A stretch of 25,950 nucleotides of DNA from Nitrospinota bacterium (GTDB lineage Bacteria; Nitrospinota; Nitrospinia; Nitrospinales; VA-1): contig PCCT01000092.1 in NCBI GenBank assembly GCA_002731985.1, positions 1-25,950 on the forward strand, in the 5' to 3' direction. A model generated the notes under the pieces. The model saw nothing but the letters and a program-made list of their open reading frames with translations. It was not told where the DNA came from and searched no databases. Position numbers and translations under genes: made by a program. Positions 1-8,323 of the stretch are shown here, in pieces; the stretch's first letter is position 1; every line of letters begins with the position of its first letter.

Positions 1-232
1 ACTCCCGTTCAGGGACGTTACTTACGCCCTATATGGTCCAAAATCGTACCAATTTATTCCTTGTAAAAGCATCCGGTTAAATCTTATATTTTAATAGGAT
101 AAATCCGATTGGAGCCCCGGAGCCCAGCCTAGAGTTACAAAAACACATGCCGCCAAAATACGAGAAAATAGTATCTGGTACAGCCCCTTATTATATTCTG
201 GCCTGCCCATGGGTTTCCCCCACTTTTCAACC
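1..232. other. Non-coding left edge, nothing recognised
   Basis: No convincing ORF or RNA gene is visible. The only local structure is at its right end, where ACTTTTCAA (222-230) and TTGAAAAGT (252-260) form a 9-bp inverted repeat around the stop codon of the ankyrin gene. The 21-nt loop and lack of a U-tract make it a weak terminator candidate. Confidence 0.4.
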
Positions 233-922
233 CTACTCCCTGCCCCCATGCTTGAAAAGTAATTCAGCCACGATCCGGTGACCCTTTATGATTGCGGCTT
301 TCAACGGGGTTTTCCCCCGTTTGGTCCGTGCATTTACCTCAGCGCCGTTGGCAATCAGCAGTTCAACGAGGGCCAGGTGACCTCTCTTGGCCGCCCAATA
401 CAAAGGGGTAATTTGATTTTTTATGGATGCCGCGTTCACGTCGCCTCCCCAGGTCACAAGCAGCTTGGCTACGGTTTGACCTCCCTCGAGGGCAGCCAGG
501 TGTAACGCGGAAATCCCATCGTCGTTTTTCTCATTAACCGATATCCCCTCATCAAGAAGAAGTTTCACGATCTCCTCTCCTCCAAAAACTGCCATATGCA
601 GCAGGGTGGTTCCAAAATTGTCTTTTGATTTGATATTGGCCCCGCTATCAATAAGAAATTCCACAACGTTGGAATGACCTTTTATAGCGGCCCAGTGCAA
701 CGCGGTTAACCCCCCCTCATCCCGGAAGTTTATATATTCTCCTTCGGCGACAAGTTTTCTGACCGCATCTATATCGCCCTTTGCAGCGGCCTCATGGAGC
801 GAAGCCGCCATCGCCGGGGCCCCACTCTGGGAAAAAACAGTCACCAAAATCAATATTCTAAAATAGCAGGCAAATCGGAAACGGATCATTCGTTTGATGG
901 AAGGGGAGCAAGAATAATTCAT
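233..922 (-). CDS. Exported ankyrin-repeat protein
   Basis: The 229-residue protein has an N-terminal basic stretch and hydrophobic segment ending in an AMAA-like signal peptidase site near residue 40. About five to six ankyrin repeats of roughly 33 residues follow, with the typical ALHWAAIKGH, LLHMAVFGG and TPLYWAAKRGH helices and NGAEVNAR-type loops. Ankyrin arrays bind proteins, so a periplasmic scaffold or inhibitor role is likely but the partner is unknown. The start used overlaps the stop of the upstream thioredoxin gene as ATGA (919-922), which implies translational coupling. An internal ATG at 889 would give a more compact signal peptide and cannot be excluded. It is the last gene of the probable LRR-SUMF1-TlpA-ankyrin operon. 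Confidence 0.85.
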   Translation of the reverse strand: MNYSCSPSIKRMIRFRFACYFRILILVTVFSQSGAPAMAASLHEAAAKGDIDAVRKLVAEGEYINFRDEGGLTALHWAAIKGHSNVVEFLIDSGANIKSKDNFGTTLLHMAVFGGEEIVKLLLDEGISVNEKNDDGISALHLAALEGGQTVAKLLVTWGGDVNAASIKNQITPLYWAAKRGHLALVELLIANGAEVNARTKRGKTPLKAAIIKGHRIVAELLFKHGGRE

Positions 923-1458
923 TTTCCCGAGATCATCTGTTCGAAAGCCTCAATTAATTCTCTGGTATCCCAGTTTCTTGGGCCAACGGCTTTGTGCACG
1001 ATTAAGCCTGTTTTGTCGAGGACATAAGTTTCCGGTAATCCGATGGTTCTGTATTTCTTCTTGGCCATTTTACTTCCAGGGTCCAAAAGCACGGGAAATG
1101 TCAGATTATATTTTTCCAGATAGGGTTTAATCAGCGATATATCCTGGCCCACACTTATAGCCAGCATCGCAAAATCCCTGCCCTTAAATCGTTGATATGT
1201 TTTTTCCATGGAAGCCATTTCCGTTTTGCAGGGAATGCACCAAGTGGCCCAGAAATTGATAAAAACAACTTTTCCGCGGTAATCGGACAATTTAATTTTT
1301 TTTCCCTTAAGAGACGGTAGTTCAAATGACGGCGCAAAAAAGTTTTTTTCGGGATACTCCATCCCCGACGCCTGAAGTTCTCCCCTTTGGACAATAATAG
1401 AGAAAAGTAAAACGAGGAAAGCTATCAGAAATATCTGGTAAATTAACCTGATTTTCAT
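919..1458 (-). CDS. TlpA/ResA-like membrane-anchored thioredoxin
   Basis: The 179-residue protein has an uncleaved signal anchor or signal peptide at residues 4-23, followed by a thioredoxin fold of the AhpC/TSA-Redoxin type. The active site is W-C-I-P-C (Cys74, Cys77) after the FINFWAT strand, and the cis-proline lies in the GLPETY segment. Proteins of this family reduce disulfides in the periplasm, for example apocytochrome c CxxCH motifs during cytochrome maturation. That is plausible here given the multiheme proteins nearby, but the direct genetic neighbours are a SUMF1-fold protein (33 bp upstream) and an ankyrin protein (ATGA overlap downstream). No good Shine-Dalgarno sequence precedes the ATG, which fits translation coupled to the gene before it. 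Confidence 0.9.
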   Translation of the reverse strand: MKIRLIYQIFLIAFLVLLFSIIVQRGELQASGMEYPEKNFFAPSFELPSLKGKKIKLSDYRGKVVFINFWATWCIPCKTEMASMEKTYQRFKGRDFAMLAISVGQDISLIKPYLEKYNLTFPVLLDPGSKMAKKKYRTIGLPETYVLDKTGLIVHKAVGPRNWDTRELIEAFEQMISGK

Positions 1459-1491
1459 TTTTGATCGATTTCTGTTTTAAAAGGTAAAATT

Positions 1492-2397
1492 TTATGGTGT
1501 TTTGGGTCCGTCAAGAGCGCAACGAAAACCCCGTCGGCTGACTCGTGAGTGATGCGCCCAACTGCGGGTTGCGATTCGCATGGCACTGGCGTTGTTGCCC
1601 CAAGAGCCCCCACGGAGGCCCTTTTTCATGCCACGAACATGGAAAAGGTCTTCCCCTTCAAATGGGCCTTTGGGATTTCTATGGGGTCTCTCCCTGTAAT
1701 AACCTGCTCCATACCAGTCCGATACCCATTCCCATACATTCCCCGCCATGTCATATAACCCATATCCGTTTGGAGGATAACTTCCCACAGGGGCAGTTGT
1801 TTTATATCCGTCATCAAACTGATGAGCTTTAAAATAGGCTTTGCAATTGACGTCGCAAAAATTGGCCTTGTCAGCTTCCACTTCATTCCCCCATGGATAA
1901 ATGGTATCCACATCTCCTCTTGCGGCTTTTTCCCATTCCGCTTCCGTTGGCAACCGTTTCCCTTTCCTTTCACAGTATCCATTCGCCTCTTTCCAAAGGA
2001 CCCTTTCTGCAGGAAGGTTATCGCCCTTATATCTTGAAGGATTTTCCCCCATCATCCCCTCGAACTTCTTTTGCGTTACTTCGTACTTGTCCATGTAAAA
2101 CGCGTCTACCCAAACATTGTGTACCGGGCTCTCGTTTTCATACCATTCTACTTCACAACTTTTAGCGTATTTCAGGCACTCTCGGTATCCAATACTGGGA
2201 TCCAGTCCAGCGGTATATTCCCCCGTCGGGATTAGAACCATATCCTCTGGAGCCAGAATGTTTGATTCGGAGTTACTTTTCTTTTGAAGAGGAAGCTCAA
2301 TACCTGAGACGGTGGAGGCAACCGACAATAAAAACGAAGCAAAGAAAACTAATGAAAAAAAATATTTTAGATTTGGGGTTGAAAGGTAATTTTTCAT
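1492..2397 (-). CDS. Exported SUMF1-fold (formylglycine-generating-enzyme-like) protein
   Basis: From the ATG at 2397 the protein is 301 residues with a clear signal peptide (hydrophobic FFSLVFFASFLLSVAS). The frame stays open to a GTG at 2421, but the ATG gives the better signal peptide. The SUMF1/FGE-sulfatase domain shows the family blocks MVLIPTGEYTAG, DKYEVTQ, RLPTEAEWEKAARG, YPWGN, GLYDMAGNVWEWVSDWY, LRGGSW and the terminal GFRCAL. In genuine copper-dependent formylglycine enzymes two catalytic cysteines lie shortly after RGGSW. Here that stretch is WGNNASAMRIATRS with no cysteine, so it is probably not a sulfatase activator. Related roles include periplasmic modification or binding functions. 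It lies between the LRR gene and tlpA-like gene with short gaps, so co-transcription is likely. Confidence 0.88.
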   Translation of the reverse strand: MKNYLSTPNLKYFFSLVFFASFLLSVASTVSGIELPLQKKSNSESNILAPEDMVLIPTGEYTAGLDPSIGYRECLKYAKSCEVEWYENESPVHNVWVDAFYMDKYEVTQKKFEGMMGENPSRYKGDNLPAERVLWKEANGYCERKGKRLPTEAEWEKAARGDVDTIYPWGNEVEADKANFCDVNCKAYFKAHQFDDGYKTTAPVGSYPPNGYGLYDMAGNVWEWVSDWYGAGYYRERPHRNPKGPFEGEDLFHVRGMKKGLRGGSWGNNASAMRIATRSWAHHSRVSRRGFRCALDGPKTP

Positions 2398-2466
2398 CTT
2401 CAAACTTTCTTGAAAATTCACCCGTCAATAAGGTTGTGGAAGGGAATCCAATAATAGCAATTCAAA

Positions 2467-3501
2467 CTAAGCCTCGCTCTCCTCGATATTTCCCCCCTCC
2501 TCGACACCTCCCCCCACTTCAACATTTTCTCCCCGCAAATATTTCATAATGACTTCCATTCCCTGCTCAATAATTTCACCGGGAGGATCGGTCAGGGGGT
2601 TTTCATCCAAGATCAGCTCATCTAATTTAGTCAGATCGCCGAGTTCCCGCGGAAGGGTGGTCAGTTTATTACTTAGCAGCTCAAGCTTTTCTAAATTCGT
2701 CAAACTTCCGATTTCAGGAGGCAGAATCGTGAGTTGGTTTTCCGCGAGATAAAGTTCTCGAAGATTGGAAAGCTTTCTCGGGTTGAGAGGGAACTCTTTC
2801 ATCTGATTGCTTCCAAAGCTCAAGACTTCAAGCCCGGAGATATTTTCAACTTCCGAGGGTAAATCGGTGAGTTGGTTGCAACTAACGTCCAACAATTTTA
2901 ATTGGGCGAGTTTTCCAATTTCAGTCGGCAGGGAATCAATTTGATTCATGCTCAGGTCAAACTCCTCCAAGCTGTCGAGTTTTCCGATCTCCGGCGGCAA
3001 AACGGAGAACCGGTTCTCTGAGAGGGAAAGGTATTGGAGATTGGTCAGTTTCTCAATTTCCAGAGGCAAGACCGACAATTGGTTTCCATCGAGGTTTAGC
3101 TCTGCCAAATTGGCAAGATCCCCGATCTCTGGGGGCAGGATCGTTAGGTCGTTATGATCCAGGCAAAGCCTCTGAAGCTTAGTGAGCTTTCCAATCTCCG
3201 GTGGAAGAGTGTTCAAATTGTTGATACCCAGATCAAGCACTTTCAATTGGGTCAGTTTTCCGATCTCCGGCGGAAGAGTGGTGAGTTCACTATCGGAGAT
3301 AGAAAGATGCTGGAGATTTACAAGATTCCCAATCTCCGGTGGCAACTTGGTGAACTGGGTGAAATCAAGACTCAGCTTTTCCAAATTGGTGAGATTCCCA
3401 ATCTCCGGCGGCAGGGTGGAAACATCATGTCTGGAGAGGTCTAATTCTTTCTGGTTTTGCTCTTCTGCTTCTTTAATGTTTTGAAAAATGTCTTCTTCCA
3501 T
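2467..3501 (-). CDS. Leucine-rich-repeat protein (12 repeats)
   Basis: The protein consists almost entirely of twelve consecutive 23-residue leucine-rich repeats, most starting LPPEIGKL or LPPEIGNL, the bacterial Ras-suppressor/COG4886 class. There is a short charged N-terminal helix (EEDIFQNIKEAEEQNQK) and an acidic, Gly/Glu-rich tail. No signal peptide or membrane segment is visible, so it is probably cytosolic and mediates protein-protein contacts. I chose the ATG at 3501 because AAAGG lies about 8 bases upstream; the frame extends to a TTG at 3525. The gap to the SUMF1-fold gene is under 70 bp on the same strand. The period of 69 bp makes the DNA look repetitive, but this is coding repetition. 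Confidence 0.9.
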   Translation of the reverse strand: MEEDIFQNIKEAEEQNQKELDLSRHDVSTLPPEIGNLTNLEKLSLDFTQFTKLPPEIGNLVNLQHLSISDSELTTLPPEIGKLTQLKVLDLGINNLNTLPPEIGKLTKLQRLCLDHNDLTILPPEIGDLANLAELNLDGNQLSVLPLEIEKLTNLQYLSLSENRFSVLPPEIGKLDSLEEFDLSMNQIDSLPTEIGKLAQLKLLDVSCNQLTDLPSEVENISGLEVLSFGSNQMKEFPLNPRKLSNLRELYLAENQLTILPPEIGSLTNLEKLELLSNKLTTLPRELGDLTKLDELILDENPLTDPPGEIIEQGMEVIMKYLRGENVEVGGGVEEGGNIEESEA

Positions 3502-3698
3502 TACGTGCCTTTCGTAGTTATTCAAAAACCAACCAATGTCTACAGGAACCTTGGTTATTAGGATAAGGGTTATAAGGTAAATATTCCCGTTAACTAAAAA
3601 TCACTCTACTTACTTCAATACTGTTGATCAAATCCCATATGCAAATCTGCCATTCGAATGAAGTGCAATTTTACAGGTTCAGCGATATTCACGCCAGA

Positions 3699-4103
3699 TC
3701 ATACAAAGTATTTCTTCATCTTCATGTCTTCCTGGCTGAAGTGGTGCATGAACCAATCTCTCAGTATATGGACCAAACCGGGGGTGGTGTACTTGTATGC
3801 CCCTGAGTCTGCATGAGATTGTAAATTATCATGGATCTGTTTTATCTGTTCCATCAAATCCTGATGTTCTTTTTTGTGTGCTTCCTGGTCTGGGAACTTT
3901 ATCTCATCCTGATATTTTTCCTCTCTCTGAAAATGTTTGAAGCTGTAATCAAACAATTCAGAAACATATGCCGACAATGCCTCACTGGAAGCTTCACAAT
4001 CCATTGCCGCTTCAATCGTATTGATAATGCTGATGAGATACTTGTGGTCATTATCAATTTTCGCGTTCCCAACTCTCATTTCCTCCTGCCACATGACTGC
4101 CAT
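3699..4103 (-). CDS. Bacteriohemerythrin
   Basis: The 134-residue protein matches the usual size of bacterial hemerythrins and has all the expected di-iron ligand motifs: DNDH near residue 19, HFQREE, HKKEH, and the terminal HHFSQED (His...Asp). Bacteriohemerythrins bind O2 reversibly at a non-heme di-iron site in a four-helix bundle and serve O2 delivery, storage or sensing in microaerobic bacteria. No signal peptide is present, so it is cytoplasmic. The start is well supported by GGAGGG about 8 bases before the ATG. It lies 170 bp upstream of the LRR gene and 120 bp downstream of the MBL-fold gene, so it is probably transcribed separately. An O2-binding protein fits an organism living at low oxygen, where the neighbouring idr-like system would be useful (inference). 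Confidence 0.93.
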   Translation of the reverse strand: MAVMWQEEMRVGNAKIDNDHKYLISIINTIEAAMDCEASSEALSAYVSELFDYSFKHFQREEKYQDEIKFPDQEAHKKEHQDLMEQIKQIHDNLQSHADSGAYKYTTPGLVHILRDWFMHHFSQEDMKMKKYFV

Positions 4104-4223
4104 CGTTTATTCCCTCCAACGTGGGTTGATCATCGGCTCCTTAGCCAGAACATCGGCTCGGAAACGGGCAATAAATAAAGTGGTGGATTTTCATCAATAC
4201 CTTCAAAGGAATCCGAAGAAGGT

Positions 4224-5633
4224 TCAGGAAACAGAAATTCCCACCGGTGGAGCTTTGTTTTTCCATCGACGCACGTCCTTCATGAACTGTTCGATTTTCA
4301 TTTCCCTGTCATTGGGGAAAATGATCCTTAGAGGTTGGGGGAACCTCTTCTCTTGGGGATAATACTGAAAACCTCCATTCTCAACCTTATAAATGTTATG
4401 AAAAGTGCGATACTGGGCGGATCCCCCGATGAAATCCCAATTCGCCTTTTTCTGGATCAATCCATATAACTCCGAGCAAGCGATCCCTTCATACATGTTG
4501 ATCTTCGCTGTTCGACCTCTTTGAACTTTTGGCTCTTCAGAAAAATCTATCGTCCATATATAGGAACATCCCTCTGCTCCGAAAACTTCAAGTTGATAAC
4601 TTATCTTCCAATGTAGCCACACTTCCGCCATCTCGGTTTGAAGGAGCTGATCGACCATCTCTTCTTCAACAAATGTTATCACTTCCTGCCTTTGTTTCTC
4701 ATGCGCGGCCTTCTCCTTCGTCAGGGTTTTAATGGAGGGAACTGCGGCCACCGGCTTGAACTCGACTATGGATTTGTCATTTGCATCGATGCGGACAAAA
4801 TCGGAATCCTGTGGCAAAATTTTCACACCATGCTTAGAAATCTCTACTACGTCCCCATGAGCAAACGCGCTTCTTTTAACCTCGGGACAAAATTCGGCCA
4901 GATCGATCAGAAACTGTTGAGGGGATGTCGGAAATGAAAAATTATTGAGGAAACCAAATTCATCGCTATAACGGAATGCTGCTGATCCAGGGAGGATAAA
5001 TTTTGGTTTCAGCATTTTGACCATTTTAAGAAAGGACTGGTATTCAACAAACGGAAGCTTGAGCGGTTGATGAAAAACAAAATTTCCTTCCAAAAGGGTT
5101 TCAAATCGGACATGAGCCAAATCAATTTGTTCGCAAAATTTATATATATATTCAATCACCTGCGGAGTGACGACCGAATCCACCTGGTTCCATATCGTCA
5201 CCTCGCCATCTTCAATGAGAAAACCATGCTCTGGAGGTTCCCCTTTGGGGAGAATGGAAGGGGTATAGGTCAGGGTAATATCTTTTACCTTATAAGGCCT
5301 GAAATCTTCCACCACCTCGATTTCCGCGTAATCGAGCTCCCTCATGATCTCCAGCATTATATCGTCATCAGGAGCAAAGACTTTCACATCGGGGGAAAGG
5401 ATTTTTGAGTTTCTGAGATAAGCCAGAGTGCGGACGTCAAAATGGTCCATGTGGATATGCGAAATATTTAATACATCCACCTGAGGTACTTTTTCAAAGT
5501 CCAATACGATACTTGGGCAAAGGACATTGATTTCCTCCCAATGCGGATCAAACCAGACAGGATCCGTCAACATCGTACAGTTTTGGGATTGAATCAACAG
5601 ACAGGCGTGACCGATGTAGGTAGTTTTAATCAT
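4224..5633 (-). CDS. Metallo-beta-lactamase-fold hydrolase with C-terminal extension
   Basis: The N-terminal half is a metallo-beta-lactamase fold of the UlaG / CMP-NeuAc hydroxylase-like branch: TYIGHACLLI, the TDPVW strand, and the metal motif H59-x-H61-x-D63-H64 in SHIHMDHFD. At 469 residues it is about twice the length of a minimal MBL domain. Residues from about 290 to the end form a second domain rich in aromatic residues that I do not recognise; no Rieske CxH/CxxH motif is present, unlike CMAH-type hydroxylases. The substrate is unknown. It follows the putative 2OG oxygenase gene by 60 bp on the same strand, so the two probably act together. No strong Shine-Dalgarno sequence precedes the ATG. 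A 6-bp inverted repeat (ACCTTC/GAAGGT, 4199-4223) directly follows the stop, too weak to call a terminator. Confidence 0.8.
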   Translation of the reverse strand: MIKTTYIGHACLLIQSQNCTMLTDPVWFDPHWEEINVLCPSIVLDFEKVPQVDVLNISHIHMDHFDVRTLAYLRNSKILSPDVKVFAPDDDIMLEIMRELDYAEIEVVEDFRPYKVKDITLTYTPSILPKGEPPEHGFLIEDGEVTIWNQVDSVVTPQVIEYIYKFCEQIDLAHVRFETLLEGNFVFHQPLKLPFVEYQSFLKMVKMLKPKFILPGSAAFRYSDEFGFLNNFSFPTSPQQFLIDLAEFCPEVKRSAFAHGDVVEISKHGVKILPQDSDFVRIDANDKSIVEFKPVAAVPSIKTLTKEKAAHEKQRQEVITFVEEEMVDQLLQTEMAEVWLHWKISYQLEVFGAEGCSYIWTIDFSEEPKVQRGRTAKINMYEGIACSELYGLIQKKANWDFIGGSAQYRTFHNIYKVENGGFQYYPQEKRFPQPLRIIFPNDREMKIEQFMKDVRRWKNKAPPVGISVS

Positions 5634-5693
5634 TGTGTGATATTGAAATTAATGACCTGTTCAGTATGGAATTGGCCGATAGAGCCCCCATAT

Positions 5694-6395
5694 TTATGTA
5701 AACATTTGCATCCCCTGTGGAGATTGATCCAAACTCATCGCCTGGTGAAAAAGTTCCAAATGCTTCCTTTGATATTCCAAATATTGATCAAGCCCCGATA
5801 TTCCCTGAATTATTAGACTTACTTTTTTATGATTGGGCGAATAGTTTGCTGACCGATGCATCTTGGTCGTGTCCAGCTTATAAACAGCGAGCCTGTCCAA
5901 GGTATATAACCTGTCTTCCACCTCGATACCGGACATGCCATTTTCGGAATCGGTAACATCGATAACAAATCTATCGGCATTTTCTCCGGCAAGATCCTGA
6001 TGGTAATGCATAAACGATTCTGGATCGGTGAATGTTATTGACAGTCTCATGATAAAAAACTTCTTGTAGTATTCAGTAAGAAACAAATGAATAGCCCCGA
6101 CCAGACATCTTCTCAGGTGCTCATCTTTCTTATTCTGACAGGGTGGCAATAAATTGGTGTGGATTGCCGCCTTTACAAAAAGTTCATATTCCCCGGGATT
6201 TTGAAAGAAGCGTGCAAAAATCTCATCGTAAATAATGTATTTGTTGAAATAAGGATTTTGTTCACCATCATCCTCTGAAAGGACATGAGTTTTGGGTAAA
6301 TCCAACCCACTGACATAATGAACAAACTCATTGACCAGGTTATCGTCTAACGGAATATCACCTACTTTCTCAACGACTCGATATTCTGAGTTCAT
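5694..6395 (-). CDS. Putative Fe(II)/2-oxoglutarate-dependent oxygenase
   Basis: The 233-residue soluble protein has no signal peptide. Its C-terminal half looks like a jelly-roll oxygenase core: FMHYHQDLAGE supplies a candidate H132-x-D134 pair, and the later block KMHRSANYSPNHKKVSLIIQG supplies a candidate distal His180 and a basic residue (Lys190/191) in the position that usually binds 2-oxoglutarate, as in aspartyl/asparaginyl hydroxylase-like enzymes. The substrate is unknown. The start is supported by GGGAG seven bases upstream of the ATG. It is the first gene of a pair with the MBL-fold hydrolase downstream. The assignment rests on motif spacing only, so a different cupin-like role is possible. 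Confidence 0.55.
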   Translation of the reverse strand: MNSEYRVVEKVGDIPLDDNLVNEFVHYVSGLDLPKTHVLSEDDGEQNPYFNKYIIYDEIFARFFQNPGEYELFVKAAIHTNLLPPCQNKKDEHLRRCLVGAIHLFLTEYYKKFFIMRLSITFTDPESFMHYHQDLAGENADRFVIDVTDSENGMSGIEVEDRLYTLDRLAVYKLDTTKMHRSANYSPNHKKVSLIIQGISGLDQYLEYQRKHLELFHQAMSLDQSPQGMQMFT

Positions 6396-6492
6396 AATTC
6401 ACTCCCTTCATTCATGCCCTTAATACCAAAACACCGGCATGAAGGGAAACCGCCCTTATGTTCGCTCAATCACCGCGAATGCCGTGATCATG

Positions 6493-6526
6493 GAAAAAGA
6501 GCCCAACCTTAAGTTGGGCTCTTTCC
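6493..6526 (-). terminator. Rho-independent terminator of the idr-like operon
   Basis: AAAGAGCCCAAC (6496-6507) and GTTGGGCTCTTT (6513-6524) form a perfect 12-bp stem with a 5-nt loop. Read on the minus strand the stem runs into five T residues (complement of 6494-6498), giving a canonical intrinsic terminator about 70 bp after the last gene of the minus-strand operon. The plus-strand side has no U-tract, so it acts mainly on leftward transcription. Confidence 0.9.
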
Positions 6527-6593
6527 GGTAAGTACTCATTAGTAAAACTTTTTTAAACATCCTATTTTTAAAACCACGTTGGAAAGAGCCAGA

Positions 6594-8228
6594 TCACTCT
6601 CCTGTATGAGCCCGCCCTCCGTTTGTGAAGGCATCGAATATATAGGCGATCAACTGCCAACGCTGTTCTTCTGACAACCAATCTTTCCAAGGTTTCATCT
6701 TGGTTTTCGGAACCCCTTCGGAAATCCTCCAGAACAGGTGGGCGTCCGAGTAGGAGTTCATTGTGGTTGCCACACGAAAATCACGGGCTTTCTTGGCCTT
6801 GGGCCGTCCTGAAACCCCATGACACTTGGCGCATTTCTGCCTCTTGATATTCCCCTTCTTGGTTTTAACATCAAAACCATCCTGGTAAAGCACCTTCCCA
6901 GCCGCGATCACATCCGTATTACCCCACCATCCCGCTGGCATGACCTTACCCGTGTAATCAGAAGGAATAACAATTTTTTCTTCAGCTTTCTCGATGTAAT
7001 GATGACCTGGATCCTTCAGAACCCACTTTTTGAAAGGTTCGTGAATCGTGTAGGGGTACCCTTGTTCCCCATACTTGGCAGGTCTTGCGTCGGCATAAGG
7101 CATCGAGTCGCTACTCATACTCTCCAGGAATGCCACCAGAGCCGCTTTTTCAGAAGTGAGCAGGCCAAGCGGCTGGATCATGGCGTTCTTGTTGGGATGC
7201 GGTCCGCCTCCCTGGTCATAGAACTCCACAATTTCTTCCAAGGTGCTTAACGTTCCGTTATGCATATAAGGACCGGTGTATTTCAGTTCCCTGAGAGACG
7301 GGGTCCGAAAAGCTCCTTTGTCCTTTTCCTCCTTGGTGACCATATAGCGCCCAAGATCCGAGATAATTTTATCCCACTGAGGTACGCCAATGATCATATT
7401 TTCATAACGCAGTCCAACCTGGCGAGTCGGGTTAGTCGACAGTTCGGGATGGTCTGGCACACCGATGTTATAGTACTTGCTGTCGCTGACCAGCGAACCG
7501 TTATGACAGCGGATACATTTCCCCCGGCCCTTAAACACTTCCATTCCCTTTTTCTGCTGGGCGGTCAAAGCTGATTCGTCGCCCGTCATAAATCGGTCGA
7601 AAGCATTAGCGCTAGGACTCGAGGTTAATGTACTTACAAATTTGCAGAGGACTCTTTGAATCTTACCGAAGTAAATCGTCCGCTTAATGCCGAACAGATT
7701 CTGGAACCGTTTGTAATACTCCGGGATCTGACGCGTCCGCTCTTCAATGTACCGTCCATCGGCGTTCATGAACATCTGCGACGTCATATGTGTACGAGTC
7801 GTGGTATCACATTTGTTTTGAGTACCATTCAACATCTGCTCATATTGCCGGTTGGCATTGAGAAGTGACGGCGCGTTTCGAAAATGCGCTGTTCCAGGAT
7901 AACCGTTGGACAACTGCTTTCCATCGCTGTAACCCTTCTCCGGGACATGACAGTTCGCGCAGGAATCCGACGCATCCCCGCTGTAGCGATTATCAAAAAA
8001 TATGAGCCGTCCCAGTTCCACCTCTTCCGGGCTCAACTGCTCTTGAGAGAGAGGCCCCAATGGAGGATACCCCCCCCAATAGGCTTTCGATCCGCTACCT
8101 TCTTTTTTGGTACCACTACCTTCTTTCATAGCGGCCGAAACTGACGAGCTCGCTATGAACAAAACCATCAAGATGACGCTCAAGGCTCCCATCCCGATTA
8201 AAAATCTTTTGTTTCGTTTCATTTTCAT
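6594..8228 (-). CDS. Tri-heme cytochrome c peroxidase-family protein (IdrP-type)
   Basis: From the ATG at 8228 the protein has 544 residues with an N-terminal membrane anchor or signal peptide. The frame opens at a TTG (8273), but the ATG fits the signal sequence and is preceded by GGAAGG. It has the two CxxCH heme sites of the di-heme CCP/MauG family (CANCH about residue 90, CIRCH about 238), and the family blocks LIFFDNRYSGD, FRTPSLREL and GPYMHNGTL. Unlike a standard CCP of about 330-450 residues, it carries an additional C-terminal cytochrome c domain with CAKCH at about 466 and a Met-rich region (KTKMKPW). Proteins of this family act in the periplasm; in the iodate reductase system the two such proteins are proposed to deal with H2O2 or oxo-intermediates. 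Last gene of the operon. Confidence 0.9.
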   Translation of the reverse strand: MKMKRNKRFLIGMGALSVILMVLFIASSSVSAAMKEGSGTKKEGSGSKAYWGGYPPLGPLSQEQLSPEEVELGRLIFFDNRYSGDASDSCANCHVPEKGYSDGKQLSNGYPGTAHFRNAPSLLNANRQYEQMLNGTQNKCDTTTRTHMTSQMFMNADGRYIEERTRQIPEYYKRFQNLFGIKRTIYFGKIQRVLCKFVSTLTSSPSANAFDRFMTGDESALTAQQKKGMEVFKGRGKCIRCHNGSLVSDSKYYNIGVPDHPELSTNPTRQVGLRYENMIIGVPQWDKIISDLGRYMVTKEEKDKGAFRTPSLRELKYTGPYMHNGTLSTLEEIVEFYDQGGGPHPNKNAMIQPLGLLTSEKAALVAFLESMSSDSMPYADARPAKYGEQGYPYTIHEPFKKWVLKDPGHHYIEKAEEKIVIPSDYTGKVMPAGWWGNTDVIAAGKVLYQDGFDVKTKKGNIKRQKCAKCHGVSGRPKAKKARDFRVATTMNSYSDAHLFWRISEGVPKTKMKPWKDWLSEEQRWQLIAYIFDAFTNGGRAHTGE

Positions 8229-8265
8229 CACCCACCACCTTCCTTGTTGGTTATTTAACTTTTCT

Positions 8266-8278
8266 GCGGCCAAGCCGC
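8266..8278. other. Small GC hairpin in the leader of the tri-heme gene
   Basis: GCGGC-CAA-GCCGC gives a 5-bp stem with a 3-nt loop between the cupredoxin-like gene and the tri-heme peroxidase gene. There is no following U-run, so it is not a terminator; it may influence mRNA stability or translation in the operon. Confidence 0.35.
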
Positions 8279-8323
8279 GTACATTTCCTAAAAAATATAA
8301 AAATTCAAGTTTTGATCAATCTC

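Noticed and set aside
1492..2397. True formylglycine-generating enzyme (sulfatase activator)
   Set aside because: The two catalytic cysteines after RGGSW are absent and no sulfatase gene is in the window.
2467..3501. Regularly repeated 69-bp DNA units that could look like a CRISPR or tandem-repeat array
   Set aside because: The units are in phase with twelve 23-residue leucine-rich repeats on the minus strand; there are no spacers.
4199..4223. ACCTTC/GAAGGT repeat after the MBL-fold gene as terminator
   Set aside because: A 6-bp stem with a 13-nt loop and no U-tract is too weak.
8266..8278. GCGGC-CAA-GCCGC hairpin as terminator
   Set aside because: The stem is only 5 bp and no U-run follows on either strand.
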